A stretch of 64,000 bases of DNA from Eucalyptus grandis (taxonomy: Eukaryota; Streptophyta; Magnoliopsida; Myrtales; Myrtaceae), in assembly GCF_016545825.1 (NCBI RefSeq), contig NC_052619.1:66536115-66600114 (forward strand), given 5' to 3'. Shown here piece after piece: positions 1 to 10,940 of the stretch. The position numbers were made by a program, and so were the translations under genes. The notes under the pieces are model-generated. The model ran no database searches and had not been told where the DNA came from. It saw only the letters and a program-made list of their open reading frames with translations. Within the stretch, counting starts at the first letter, position 1; each line of letters starts with the position of its first letter.

Positions 1-844
1 ATACATAATTTAATATTTGTGGTTTTTTGACATTGGATTACTCAATTCATCTCTTTATCTTTTTAATCTTTCGATTGTTATATCATAAAACATAGCATGA
101 ATTACACTATCGTGAAGTAAAATATCAAAACTCCATGTTATACGTGGATTAAGCAATTAGTTGAAATCAAAAGGCGTTTTCGGGTTCACCCGGTGGAAGA
201 GTTTTTCTTCATCAGCATTGTCCAAGTGTACAAAGAATAAAGCAGGCCCTAGAGGAAGATGACAACACAGGTCAGGGAAAACTTTGGAGAATATATTCTC
301 CAAAAACTGATGTAACTTATACTAGAACCTACTATTCATATATCTTGCTTGTCTTTAGTTACCAAAAGACAAAATATAACGTTAATTATTTTTCACAACA
401 GATATCGTGAGTTTAAAATTATTTTGTGATAATAGATGCTAGGGGAATATGGTTATTTCACTGCATAAACATATATATATATCATGGAATATTTGGCATC
501 ATATATAAATTTCACCGGCCACTGGAAGATTCCTAACTATACGTATCATTGCTCTTCTGAAAAAAAAAAATACATATTCAAAGTCTTTGCATTAATCAAT
601 TTCCTAAGAAAAATAATTCCACTTAAGCTCCATTTATTTCGTGAAAAATATATTTCAAAAAAACATTTTTCTCATTATTCGACATTTGGCTTACCGAGGA
701 AAATGAGTCAATGGAAAAGCCTATTTTTAAATTTAGAAAAATGATTTCCTCTTTAAAAAACCGGATATCACTTTCCAAAATATGATTAAGTATTAACATT
801 TGGATTTAAAACTCTAAACTTGGGCATAGAAACTCCAATGCTAC

Positions 845-1766
845 TTCCCAGGTAGGGGTGTGCAACTGAACCGGGTATACCTAGTTCCCGGACTAGCCCA
901 CCCAGAAAATAGGGTGGGGAACCGTTCCCATTAAAACCGGTCCGAGAATCGGTTCCCGAAATTCGGAACCGATTTAAACTGGTTCAGGAACAAGTTCCAA
1001 GTGAGTACTCAGTCGGAAACGGGTTCCTGGACCAATTGGAACCAGTTCCTGAACCAGTTTTGTAAGTAGAGGTCCAAAACCCTTTTTTTTCCCCCGATTT
1101 CTATTTTTACTCCTGCAATCACACGATGTTTTTCCTCTTAGCTCTTTCAAACATGCACGGCACTCCTCATTTGTCATTCCTCTTTCTCACTTGCTTCCCT
1201 CCCTCACCGACTCCCTCTCGCACCGTCCAATGGATGGATGGTGTTCGTCGTTGCTAAATTCTTGTGTATCGCATGGATTGGCTCGCCTAATTTCTCTTTT
1301 ATATGAGGAGTTATGCTTGCATAAGTGAGTAACTTCATGTAATAGTTGTAGGAATAAGACTAATATTAGACTCATGTTTATTGCTAATTCTTTGCCTTAT
1401 GATATTATTTATTATAATTAGCCTTATGAATCCTTAATTTTTCGTTTAGTCAAAAAGTCAATGTATTTATTTATTACAAGTGCTTAATGTTTCAATACAA
1501 ATTAGGAGGATTACATTATTTTCTTGAGTATTAATATAAAATTCGAAGTCGTATAGGACATCGGGAGATTGCAAAATAGGTTCTAATGGAAATAGGGTTG
1601 ACCTCGAAACCAAATTGGAAAAACAGAGCGAGTCGAGTACGGGGTCCAATACAAATAGGGTTGGGTAAAGGGCCCCAAAAAAAAAGGAACCAGTTATAAC
1701 ACGGTTGGGTACAGGGTCCAGGTCTAGATCCTATCCACCCTAGACGCGATCACCGCTATTCCCAGG
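845..1766. mobile_element. Non-autonomous hAT-like element with 8-bp target duplication
   Basis: The element occupies 853-1758 (906 bp). Its ends are TAGGGGTG on the left and, on the opposite strand, TAGCGGTG on the right, which fits hAT terminal inverted repeats. It is flanked by perfect 8-bp direct repeats TTCCCAGG at 845-852 and 1759-1766, the target duplication length expected for hAT. The interior is rich in GGAACCGG/GGTTCC-type motifs and has no transposase-like frame, so it would need a transposase supplied in trans. Confidence 0.85.
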
Positions 1767-1789
1767 TCCCAACGTCCAAGATTAGGTTT

Positions 1790-2390
1790 CCAACACTTAG
1801 GCCCAAGACCATTGGGGAGAGCCCATGACCCTAGTGCTCAAGCCTAGGTCCTCAACACTTGTGTCCGAGTTCATCAAGGTCAAGCCCAAGATCAATGTCT
1901 ATGCTTGGGCCTCCGATGCCCCCACTTGAGTCCATCAAGGCCCAACTCAAAGCCCCATTGCACGTGCTCAATGCCTCGGCACCCAAGCCTAAGTCCATAA
2001 AAGCCAAGTGTAGGATCCCAGTATCTAAGCTCAAATCTCTAACACCTAGGCTTTAATCCATAAAGGCTATAACTATGTCCCCAATGCTTAAGCTCTAGTC
2101 CCCAACACTCGGGCTTGGGTTTGCAAAGTTCATGCCTAGGTCCTCGGCATTTGAACTAGGGTCCTTAGTGGCCGAGATCCCAATGTCAGTGCCTAAGTCT
2201 ATCAAAGCTAAGCCCGAGACCCTAATGCCCGCACTCAAATCCATTAAGGCTAGGCACAATATCACAACACTCATGCCGCAATCCATCAAGGTCATGTCCG
2301 AGACCTAAGTGCACATGCTTTGATTTTGATGCTTGGGCTGAGGTCCATTGAGACTAGACTTAGGACTCTAGTGCCCGTATCCACTTTTCT
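1790..2390. repeat. Degenerate tandem repeat, about 60 bp period
   Basis: A motif of the form 'gtccatcaaggc' recurs with variation at roughly 1868, 1928, 1990, 2056, 2208, 2248, 2278 and 2340, separated by text related to 'caatgcc..cccaagcc'. Spacing is mostly near 60 bp but irregular. Because the unit has few stops, short frames stay open on both strands (1859-2056 plus, 1852-2034 minus, 2095-2295 minus). These are repeat by-products rather than genes. Confidence 0.6.
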
Positions 2391-2399
2391 AGCTGCTTA

Positions 2400-3290
2400 T
2401 GCACAAGTTATTAACACTCTAATAGTTATGTCTATTTAGAAAAATCAAATCAAAATTTTCATATTAAACAATGGAAAATATTTTTAGTTTATTTTCAAGA
2501 GTCAGCCAAATATTGGAAAATATTATCATTTTTTCTGGAAAAATGACTTTTGGAAAATATTTTTTCAAAAATATTATATTTTATGCAAAAAAAACGAAAT
2601 ATATATGGTATTAATTGTCACATCTGCATCCTTTCCCTTGTAAAGACAAACAAATCAAAGCAATTAATGATAGCACGGTTTTATGAATTTTTGGGTTGAT
2701 AAAAGTAATTAAAGTGAAAATTGGCTATTTTGTGTCCGCTTGAATGTGCTTATACAGGTGGACATGTCCTACTGGATGGGGAAATATATGGGGATTAAGT
2801 TTTCTAAACCCAAGGAAATAAAAGAAAATGAAAAAGAATAAGAGAAAAATTGTTACTGATAGAAAGAAAATAAAAGAAATAAAGACTAGAAGGACGGTGA
2901 TTCACGTGTTGGAATAGGCGTAGGTGTAGGGCAGTGATGCCCGACACATCGACATGGCATCGACTGAATAAGAAAAGGAAAAAGCATAATCCTTGCCTCT
3001 TTCCTCGATGATATATAGAAAAGGAGGAGGTGCTTTAAACTTCACCTATTTTTCTCGTCTGGTCTCACTAACTGCTCTCTCTCTCTCACCTGACTTCAGT
3101 TTTATCGACATTCGAATCGCTCTGTTCTTATCCGAGCCTAGCCCCTGCGAATTTTATCCCCTGGGAATCAAGCGTGAGGCACGAGACGAATAAACCCCAA
3201 TAAATATACTGAGAAATGACAACGACTCGATGATTTACTTTCTTTTGACAAAAAAAAAAAAAAACCGATTCACCTTCTTTTGAGGAGAAC
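2400..3290. other. Noncoding AT-rich DNA
   Basis: No gene seen. Around 3165-3235 there is a short block related to the 'gtgagtcacgag' block found at 7125, 43870 and 47550 (see the module family at 33-48 kb). Poly-A and CT-rich simple sequence lie around 3075-3090 and 3250. Confidence 0.5.
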
Positions 3291-4659
3291 GAACGACAAC
3301 GCCACACGTAATCTGAGATGAGACTGACGAAATGACCTCCACAGGTCCATTGTTCAAAGAACAGAGGAGACCTTGATAGTGCCAAGACAAATGCTGCATT
3401 AACTATTTGAAAGAACGACCGATGCATTGACCCACATCAGTTTTGCATCAGAGAGGGGTATAAATGAGAATCGGAGAAAAATGGGGGTAGAAAATTAAAG
3501 TTTACATAATACAAAATTAAAAAGCCGAAATTATTTATGCATTATGGTAGATAATATCTCATAAATCACAAGCACTTATTAAGCAATTAGTTGAAAATAT
3601 TTCGTGATTTTCAAAGAATTAGTGTCTCTTTATATATTATCAATAGGAAAATAAATTGGCATCGTACGAAATACAATTACCAATATTGGTAACTAGATTA
3701 GATTTTTGTCGGTAATTATGCTCTCTTTTTAACTCCTCATACGTTGTGACCACTTATATAATACAAGACAGTCAATGTATCAAAGGCTGTAAATTTCTTT
3801 ATGAATTAATTAATAAGTACCATTCGTACCATTTACTAGCGAAATTTCTTATCATATTGCTTTTGAATAGGGAGAAAATTTCTTTCAAAGAGTTATAATG
3901 CAGCCTTGGTGATGGTTCCTCAACGCTCTTTACTTCTTTGAATAGTGAACTTGTGTGGGTCTCTTTTCTTTGAAAAAGAAGAAGAGAAAACCTTTCAAAA
4001 GAGGAATATAAAAGTAAAATGATTGAAAAGGAGAAAGGACAGTGTGTCAGTTGTTGTGTAAACTCGGGACCGGTGGCCATTGCTTCACGAACAGAAATAG
4101 GTTCATCTTTGCTGGCGAGAAGACGATGGTGATGTCCCGTCGTTTTCCACTAAAATTAGAAATGAAAGATGAGAAAGATGAGATCATAGCGTGCCTAAGA
4201 AGGAATGGTGGCGAGTACGTTGATGGTCCTCATGATATCACCTAGTCCCTTTGTTATCTACTTGAGATTTTGTCGTTTCAAAATTACCTTTTGAGTGAGC
4301 ATTGCATATGAAGCTTTTTTAGTACCAGAAAGAAACCCTTATGCCGAATGGGAAGCCCCAAACATATATCATGTCACAAAATATTATAAACTACACCCAT
4401 TGCCGTTAATACTCCAACTTTTATCATCATTAATAACATAGTGAACTAAGTTTCGAAGTAGACACCCCCCTCCCTCCCTCCCTCCCCCAAAAAAGCAAAG
4501 TTTAGGAACATTTTGTGATGGGCAAATGGTACTTTTATCATCTGATTTCAGACATGAAAAGAACTTTCGCATAATGAATGTAATGGAGATTTTTTATGGT
4601 ATTTTTCCTCATATATATATACATTTTACTTTCTCTATAGAATTTTAAAAAAAAAAATA

Positions 4660-5440
4660 TTTTGAGATATAATAAACATTAGATAATCTTATAAAGCTAC
4701 ATTCAAAATATCATAACTTTTGTATGATACTTATATGTCAAAACTTTTTGTTGGATTACTTAAATGTCACTTGGAGAGGAAAAATGATCGTTTGAGTGAC
4801 TTTGGCGACAAATTCTAGTAAAAAAATCTTTGGTGGCTTTTTTTATTAAAATGTTAATGGCTATGTGACTTTCTTTTATGAAAAGAAATAATCTCCGTAC
4901 TTCAAATAACTGGACAGCTCTGGTGGACTGTTGGATCTCTCTTCTTCTTCTTCTAGAAATGCTTGAATACTTCCATCGTCATTGGTGATTCACCTCTAGA
5001 AAGGTCCTAAATCGATTGCTCTCTTTTACGAAAATTGCCTTTTATAGAGAAATTGAGACCAAAAGGAATTTTGAAATCTGAATTTGGATCTTGGAGTTCG
5101 CCAAATAACTCTCATACTGCACTTGGTCAACCACCAAGCCTATCGCAAAAAATATATACAAAGACTTATGTCTACGAACTTTAGATCATTAATGTGCATA
5201 GAAATCGATTATTTGTTGAACTTGTAAATATTTCTAATGGTCACAGAACATTAATATCCTTAAAATAACATATTGTTGTGAGGCACGCAATTAAATCAGT
5301 ATGTACAGCAAACTATTGCATAGAATTAAATGACCATAATTATTTTTAATATCTCCAACTCTAAAAAACCATTGCATAAATTCACAAGTGGATACATAAG
5401 CTAATAACTTGTATGTAAAACTTTGTAGCCAAAGATTATT
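4660..5440. other. AT-rich spacer between the two duplicated units
   Basis: No coding potential, RNA gene or structured repeat recognised. Confidence 0.5.
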
Positions 5441-7252
5441 TTTGTTTTGTTTTTTTTTTTTGGTTTTGTCATGGCAGTTCTTGATTATTTGCTCGATTTT
5501 ACTTATTTGATCTCTTTATCATTTTACTCTATTTATTGTTATTAACAAAACTTAACATGAATTACAATATCAAGAAATAGATATTAAATATCCATGTTGA
5601 GAAAGATCAAGCAACAAGTTCAACCCAAAAGGCATTGTAACCCAATGCTCTTTGACCATTAAATCATGTCAGTCCTTACCCATACTAAAAGCTATGATGA
5701 ATTGGGCTCGTCATGTACAACCCTGAGCATCGAAGAATATTTCTTCATCTGCATTGTCTGAAGTGTTCAAAGAATAAAGAAGCCCTTAAAAGTTAAAAGA
5801 AGAGGCAAATTTAGCTCTGATAAAAGTTTGGAGAATATATTCTCCAGAAACTGATATTACCATATACTTTAAGCTCTTATTCTTTGAGAAGGCAATGCTC
5901 TAGGCTATTATCAATATATCTTGCTAGTATTTAATGACCAAAAGAAATATAAGATCATGATAGTTATTTTTCAAAACAGATGATATTGAGTTTAAAATAT
6001 AATTGTGATATTAGATACTAGAGGAGTAAGGGTTTTACTGTAAAAACATGTACATATCATGTAATATTTGGCATCATTTCACCAGCCGGTGTAAGATTTC
6101 TTGCTATGTATAGCATTACTTTTTAAAAATACACACATTGAAAATCTTCGCACGTGACGTCCGTGGCCGTCAAAGGTGCTTTTTTATCACCAGCAATGAG
6201 ATGGGGGTCCATCGCAATGCGGTAGCACAATTTGGAGGTATTTTGAGAAAATGAATTTTAATGGCGGGTCTTTTGAAATTTTCTTTCTCATCTACATGTG
6301 CATGTATTAAGGTCAAAACTGAGTTCCGTTCGACTTTTCACAAAAGCAAATCTTATCCCTAAAACTACCTCACAACTCTTCCAATTAGAAATAAAACAGT
6401 AATTAAGCGGTTAATCTACCTTGACTAGTTACCCCTCCTTTGCTAACTTCCTTTTTAATTACTACTACGCATTCTTTATCCACTTACATATGACAATTTT
6501 CATTTTCTAGCAATAAACAAATTTCACAACAAAATATGGACAAGTAAGATAAAAATGATTGTGGGTTTGCTTAGGGCGTGTATGAGACAAGTATATCAAA
6601 TATTTTATGAAATCATTGTTAATTAATTAAAAATCAGAGGAATGCATTGTTTAATATTTAAATTTTCTAGTACTTTTCATGTGCAGAGTGGACTAATAAG
6701 GAAAGAAAATAAGAATATGAAAAATATTTGAATTTGAGACCTCTTGTAAATAGAGGGATGGTAAAGTTTCTCACATTGTTTGCTTACGTGATCTGTATAC
6801 TTTTCATTATTCGTATGATTTCCTCTTACTTAATTGTTTGCATGATTAGGTTAAAGTGTTTAAAATTTAAATATTTTAATAACTGAGAGAGAGAGAGAGC
6901 AATTGATGAATACCGGACAACAAATATAAGTGAAGTTACAGTACCTTTTGCTTCTCTACGTTATAAAGGGAAACGAGACGATCACGATGCCCTTTCTTTC
7001 CTTTTTGTTCAGATACGATGCCGATTTTCTCAGACATTGCGGCCCTACAGCTATTCAAACACGTGAATCACCGTCCTCCTCCTGCTCTTCATTTTGCCTC
7101 TTCACCGATGACCATCGTACCCCAAAACAGCGTGAGTCACGACATGAAACGACAATGATGAAAGATACATCGAAACTGACAGACAACTCACTGATGATTT
7201 AAGGATTGCAGTGGAATCGAGAAGGGGCGACAATGCTATGCTACGCGTGGTC

Positions 7253-7402
7253 GAGAAAATATTGGGTAGGTTTTACTGTCCACGTAGGCGAAATGTAAGA
7301 CCATAGAGAAGTCGACGTGGCAAATTTTGGGCCCACCTGTCAGCGCCCACTCTCTCCCCTTTACTCTCTCTCCTCCCCTCCGTTTCTGCGCACAACTCCC
7401 TC
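7253..7402. repeat. Left terminal inverted repeat of the Mutator-like element
   Basis: Pairs with 8352-8523 on the opposite strand, allowing a few mismatches and small indels; similarity runs from the extreme end through the CT-rich tract to the 'cgtttctgc' motif near 7381. Confidence 0.85.
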
Positions 7403-7847
7403 GGTCCCTCCTTCTCTCTCCACTTCTCTTTTCTTTCTCTTGCGTCTGCCATGGCTCGAGCTCGAGTCTGCTCATGGCCGCTTCAGGTCGAGGAGGGACG
7501 GTGTGCCGCCGGACGGAGACCGCATTGAGCTTCGTTTGCGGTGAGATGGCTTGAGGCCGAGCTCGAAACTCGAGCGCTAACCAAAGCTCCGAGTTTGAGG
7601 TCGAGCGAGTGTTGTCCATGGCTGGCTGCGAGTGTCGTCCATGGTGGACGGGAAAAAACAATACCCAGGAACAGGCGAGGACGACCCACGTGATGAAATC
7701 GCATTAAATAAGGAAACAGAAGCCGACCCGATACGCCTACACGTCCGTTTACTAAATCCATTTACTCATTTCCTCCTCCCAGTTCCGCGTCCGACCCCGC
7801 CTGCTGAAATTCTTCAAGAAAGTTTGGGTTTTTATTTTTCATTTCAT

Positions 7848-8462
7848 CTATCCTTGTCCGTCTGCCCGTTTGGTTGTCGTCCCAGAGACCAATTGGGAGA
7901 TGGGTCTGATCTTCTCGAGCAAGTCTTTGCGTTCCGCACCCCCCCCCTCCCCGCACAGGCCGTAACAGCCATGTATGAACGTCGGCGTGCTTGTGAGCCC
8001 CTTGATCATATGCCCTCCGAACCGCGCAAAGTCCCCGCGAGGCATCGCCGTGAAGCCTCCCGCTTCCGCCTGTCCATGGTCCGGACACTTTCGGCGTCTC
8101 TGCTTTTGGATTGCGAAGAAGAACAGCGTGGCGACGACCAGCGAGCTGGCCACAGTGGCCGCCACCGCCTTGACGATCGTCTTGCTTGAGGACGATGACG
8201 AGTCCGGCGGCGGCGGTGGCGCTTGGAGCGAGTCTATTACGGAAGGAGGAGGAGAGTTGGTGACGGTGGTGGCGGTTGGAGAAAAGAGTAGTAGAGAGAG
8301 AAGAGGGAGAGGGAGCGTTGCAGGCAGAAAAAAAGAGAAGTAGAGAGAGAAGAGGGAGAGAGAGTTGTCGGCAGAAACGGAGGGGAGGAGAGAGAGTAAA
8401 AGGGAGAGAGACGGAGCGTTAACGGAGAAGTGGAGCCTGACAGGTGGGCCCAAATTTGCCAC
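7848..8462 (-). pseudogene. Captured class I formin N-terminal fragment in the Mutator-like element
   Basis: A 204-codon minus-strand frame. Residues 1-9 come from the element's terminal repeat. A hydrophobic leader-like stretch occupies about 15-60, a Pro/Ser-rich tract 68-93, one membrane segment about 97-118 (beginning TIVKAVAA), then a basic stop-transfer cluster QKQRRRK at 119-125 and the motif GDFARFGG followed by KGL (143-156). Plant class I formins, which anchor actin nucleation at the plasma membrane, have this order: signal peptide, proline-rich wall region, membrane helix, then an RFGG.KGL-type juxtamembrane motif. After KGL the similarity seems to continue in another frame, suggesting a frameshift. 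The actin-nucleating FH2 domain is absent. The family call rests on recall of motif order, not on an alignment. Confidence 0.6.
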
Positions 8463-8523
8463 GACTTTTCTATGGTCTTACATTTCGCCTACGTGAAGTG
8501 TAAAACCTACCTAATATTTTCTC
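8352..8523. repeat. Right terminal inverted repeat of the Mutator-like element
   Basis: Inverted partner of 7253-7402. The captured minus-strand frame starts inside this repeat at 8462, so any product would be a TIR/host-gene fusion. Confidence 0.85.
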
Positions 8524-9403
8524 CGCGTGGTCCCGTAATGAGAGCTGACGAAATGATGCGCACAGTGCATTTATTCAAAGATTGAAAAACACGTTGACGG
8601 GGGACCATGAATGACCAGTGCTGCAATTTTAGCTTTTCAAAGCAAATATGATAAAAAAAGAAGAAGAAGCAAATATGATAATGTCCCCGTTTAGTCGTTT
8701 TCAGTACAGCACGCGCTGAAATTAGAAAAAAAAAAAAAAAAAAAGTGAAACAGAGGAAATCTAGGGTGCCCAAGAAAGAATAGTGACGAGTGCGCTGATG
8801 TCGCACATGAGATGTCGCACATGATATCATCATTCTGCTTTATTATCTAACTTGAGATCTTGTCGTTTTACGCAAAGAACCTTTGCACGAGCATAGCATA
8901 TAAAGACCACAAAAGATTCTAAACTATGTGTGCTGTAACACTAAATCTCAATTATTTGATCATGTCACAAAAATTCTAAATTATACCAATTAACACCAAG
9001 GTTCAAACTTTTTCTTATCACGTTGATAAAAGTTTAGGATTTGATGACATGAAAAAATTTGAAGTATTAACAATTTAGTGAATGAAATTTAAGAACTCAT
9101 TTTGGTTAGTATAGGATAGTTTTGTCACTTTGATATAAGGTTTGGAGTTTTTGTGACATGGAAAGAATTTTGGGATATTAGTGATACATTGGACATAGTT
9201 TAGAATTTTTTTTTTTTTTTGTGGCATTATTCCTCATATATGTTTGTATACCTTTCACTTTCTCTACAGAATTTTAAAAAAGGTAAAAAAGCATTGACAA
9301 ATTTTTTTCTAGATAAACCTACAAAGCAATGCTATATATGCTTGAAAGATAATGTAATCAATAATAAATATAAATCCAATTTAATACAAAGTAAAAATAA
9401 GGC

Positions 9404-9405
<2 letters not shown>

Positions 9406-9448
<43 letters not shown>
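9406..9448. repeat. (TA)n microsatellite
   Basis: Uninterrupted alternating TA tract of about 43 bp. Confidence 0.95.
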
Positions 9449-9450
<2 letters not shown>

Positions 9451-9462
9451 TGTCTTGAATCT

Positions 9463-9779
9463 GGGAAATTGTCCAATTAATCATAAAATTATTGCTTATA
9501 TGTCAACTTAATTTTAAAAATTTCAATTTTGTCAATTTAATTCTAAATCTTTATGCAAGATTTCAATATAGTCATTTTGACTAATTTCCACTAAAAATTG
9601 CTAACGTAGCAAAGTCAGCAATAACTAGATTGTTACATTGGCAACTTTAAGTGAATATTAAATTAAATAACTACATTAAAATTCTACGCAAAAGTTCATG
9701 ACTAAATTGCCAAAATTAGAAAGTCTAAGACTAAATTAACGTCCATATAATAGATTTATGACTTATTAGGTAATTCCCC
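9463..9779. mobile_element. MULE-like MITE with long inverted repeats
   Basis: The two halves are imperfect inverted repeats of each other. The left end starts GGGAAATTGTCC and the right end, read on the opposite strand, starts GGGGAATTACC. Internal landmarks ('aagtcataaat', 'aatttagtc', 'tttatgcaagatttcaat') also pair. There is no coding capacity. I could not find a convincing target duplication. Confidence 0.6.
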
Positions 9780-10940
9780 TCATTTAATTTAAAACTTCAA
9801 GCTTTCTATCCTTAGTTTGGTGGGTGGAGATCGTAAAATGCTTCTTTGGGTGTCTTGACAGATACTAATTATTGAAAAATAACTCATTCTTATAAATCGG
9901 TTGTTGAGACATTGAATAGAGTAACATACAGGGTAGAAGATTTATGTTCTAATTTAGCATAAATGTAAATCTATGAATTTTGTCAAAGGATGTTTGTCCT
10001 ACTATTAAGTGGCTTAAAGATAGAAAAAGAATTTTCATGTGATGAATTTACCATTTGATAATTATCATATGGTATAATTGATTAATTATCATTTTGTACG
10101 TCTTATCTACAAATCTCATTCTCTATAGCGTCACACGAATGTAATTTACTTTTGATTGGTTGTCGCAACACCGTATGAAAGGTGTATAACAACAGTAGAG
10201 AAGCATCTCTATTTCGAATGTGAAAATTATAATCCAAAAATGAAAAGCACCACCGCCGGCACGACACGTAGCCGCACCTACTTTGTCGGTTTTCACATGA
10301 TGCAATCAAAGGTTGTGGGCACCGATCCCCAAAAAAAGAAAAGCAAATCAATGGCTGTGCGAACGGGTACATGAAGAAACCACGACTTGGGAATATGAAA
10401 ACAAAAGAAAGATCACTCTAAAAGATAAGATTTGGAAGGCGAGAGTTCGTACCAGCTAACTGGTGATGTCCGTCCAAAGCAATTGGGGATGAGCTAAAAT
10501 GCCAGTCGTGACGTAAGAAGACTGAATAGGCGATGTCGATTATCAAATATCACATGTCTGTTTTAATTATATATCAGTGAATCATGAGAATTTTTTATTA
10601 TTTTTATATATTTGATATTTATATGCAATTTTTATCAAATAAATAATATGACAGAATATAAAAATATCTGATTCTATTATTATAATTTACTAAAGAGCTT
10701 CGCTAGCATGACATGATAGTCATACTGAATTTGTAAATGTTGCATGATAAGTTAATAACTACAATTTTCACTTTGTGAGAGGTGAATAACTAAATTTGAG
10801 ACCTTACCAAAAAAACTGAATATGAGAACTGTGGAAGGGAACGTTTTGGTTTTGGTGTTTTATTTTATTTAAAGGAATAATGTCACATTTTATTCCTTTA
10901 TTTTTGTACAAAAATAAAAATTGCGATATATAAATTTTAA
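9780..10940. other. AT-rich intergenic DNA
   Basis: No gene supported. Short frames on both strands around 10100-10375 overlap each other and resemble no known protein. Confidence 0.4.

Larger units (their letters stand above)
1..4660. repeat. Segmental duplication, unit 1
   Basis: This noncoding AT-rich stretch is a diverged paralogue of 5440-9290. Matching landmarks occur in the same order: the opening block around 20-330 against 5480-5870, the block at 3290-3420 against 8520-8650, and the end block at 4130-4640 against 8680-9270. Small indels separate the copies and similarity is clearly below that of a recent duplication. Unit 1 lacks the Pack-MULE-like element of unit 2 and instead carries a hAT element (853-1758) and a degenerate tandem repeat. 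I see no convincing gene; the short reading frames do not resemble known proteins. Confidence 0.7.
7244..8532. mobile_element. Pack-MULE-like element with 9-bp target duplication
   Basis: The element spans 7253-8523 (1271 bp). Long terminal inverted repeats of about 150-170 bp lie at 7253-7402 and 8352-8523, starting GAGAAAATATT on each strand. They are flanked by perfect 9-bp direct repeats CGCGTGGTC at 7244-7252 and 8524-8532. A 9-bp duplication with long inverted repeats is diagnostic of Mutator-like elements. The interior is GC-rich compared with its surroundings, carries no transposase, and contains a host-gene-like formin fragment on the minus strand, which is the definition of a Pack-MULE. 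The corresponding site in unit 1 (about 3290-3320) is empty. Confidence 0.9.
5440..9290. repeat. Segmental duplication, unit 2
   Basis: Diverged paralogue of 1-4660 in the same orientation. It lacks the hAT element of unit 1 and contains the Pack-MULE-like insertion at 7253-8523. The remainder is AT-rich noncoding DNA; no gene is supported outside the insertion. Confidence 0.7.

Noticed and set aside
7632..8189. 185-codon plus-strand frame
   Set aside because: It is antisense to the formin-like fragment in the Pack-MULE-like element and has no recognisable content.
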